Of a stretch of 64,000 bases of DNA, positions 63,932 through 64,000 are shown in pieces. The notes beneath the pieces are model-generated. The model saw only the letters and a program-made list of their open reading frames with translations, was not told the origin of the DNA and ran no database searches. Each line of letters opens with the position of its first letter. Positions within the stretch are counted from its first letter, which is position 1. The DNA lies in contig CAWHTU010000016.1 in NCBI GenBank assembly GCA_963832305.1, positions 372,001 through 436,000 of the forward strand. The letters run 5' to 3'. A program made the position numbers and the translations under genes. The stretch is from Roseiarcus sp963832305. Its GTDB lineage: Bacteria; Pseudomonadota; Alphaproteobacteria; Rhizobiales; Beijerinckiaceae.

Positions 63932-64000
63932 CTAGACGCTGCAGGCGAGAGCGATCATTCCGCCGAGCGCCTGCGCCGTTTCCAGCGACGCCGTCGTTGA
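63932..64000 (-). CDS. C-terminal end of an unidentified protein at the window edge
   Basis: On the minus strand a frame enters from the right edge, reads TASLETAQALGGMIALACSV and stops with TAG at 63932-63934. Only about 22 residues are visible. It could be the end of a gene preceding the IS3 remnant or a chance frame. Confidence 0.2.
   Translation of the reverse strand, partial: STTASLETAQALGGMIALACSV

Overview
The window is a high-GC chromosomal segment from an alphaproteobacterium, most likely of the order Hyphomicrobiales (Rhizobiales). Support comes from the trpG-trpD-trpC order, the tandem cold-shock protein next to a DUF192 protein, rpoZ, parE, the DUF1127 protein, an alphaproteobacterial-type PEP-CTERM protein and a cox cluster arranged like that of Oligotropha. 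Positions 1 to about 60300 look like chromosomal backbone. From 60305 to the right edge the window enters an integrated, decaying mobile region.

Layout. 1-24500 is mostly housekeeping: membrane proteins and an MFS-DUF4436 fusion, a class II aldolase, rlmE-ppx, DUF192 and cold-shock genes, rpoZ, an MFS exporter and a cysteine desulfurase, a hydrolase, rnd, a photolyase, a LysR/DUF1127 pair, trpGDC, parE, two dehydrogenases and a PEP-CTERM protein. 24700-27800 holds small accessory genes, a SnoaL-like remnant and a secreted protein ending in a tandem repeat. 27950-36209 is an aerobic CO dehydrogenase locus: an MHYT-LytTR sensor-regulator like CoxC, then coxM, coxS, coxL, coxD, coxE and coxF. 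CoxL carries the form I motif AYRCSFR, but only after a one-base frameshift is bridged.

36343-55190 is a catabolic region. It holds dacB, an SMP-30/isochorismatase fusion, a hydantoinase, a gamma-glutamyltransferase-like enzyme, an MHS-type transporter, an SDR, and a BtpA-FGGY kinase-HAD operon. It also holds a complete sugar-type ABC importer (binding protein, two permeases, ATPase) and a questin-oxidase-like gene translationally coupled to a cytosine-deaminase-like amidohydrolase. Uptake, phosphorylation, dephosphorylation and oxidation functions sit together, which suggests use of a polyol or sugar; the substrate cannot be read from sequence. 55443-60122 carries small secreted or membrane proteins, an FMN-dependent 2-hydroxyacid dehydrogenase and a class III PPK2.

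60305-64000 begins with a 45-nt copy of the 3' end of a tRNA-Lys gene, a classic attachment site. It is followed by short direct repeats, a multiply frameshifted tyrosine integrase, remnants of island genes (a PC4-domain protein and a helix-turn-helix protein), a low-GC glycosyltransferase fragment and pieces of IS5- and IS3-type transposases.

Apparent single-base frameshifts occur in five backbone genes (rlmE, the PEP-CTERM gene, coxL, the FGGY kinase and the HAD phosphatase) as well as throughout the island. Four of the five backbone cases lie in G/C-rich stretches and the fifth is next to an A run. In the backbone, sequencing or assembly indels are at least as likely as real gene loss. No CRISPR array, rRNA or complete tRNA was seen.
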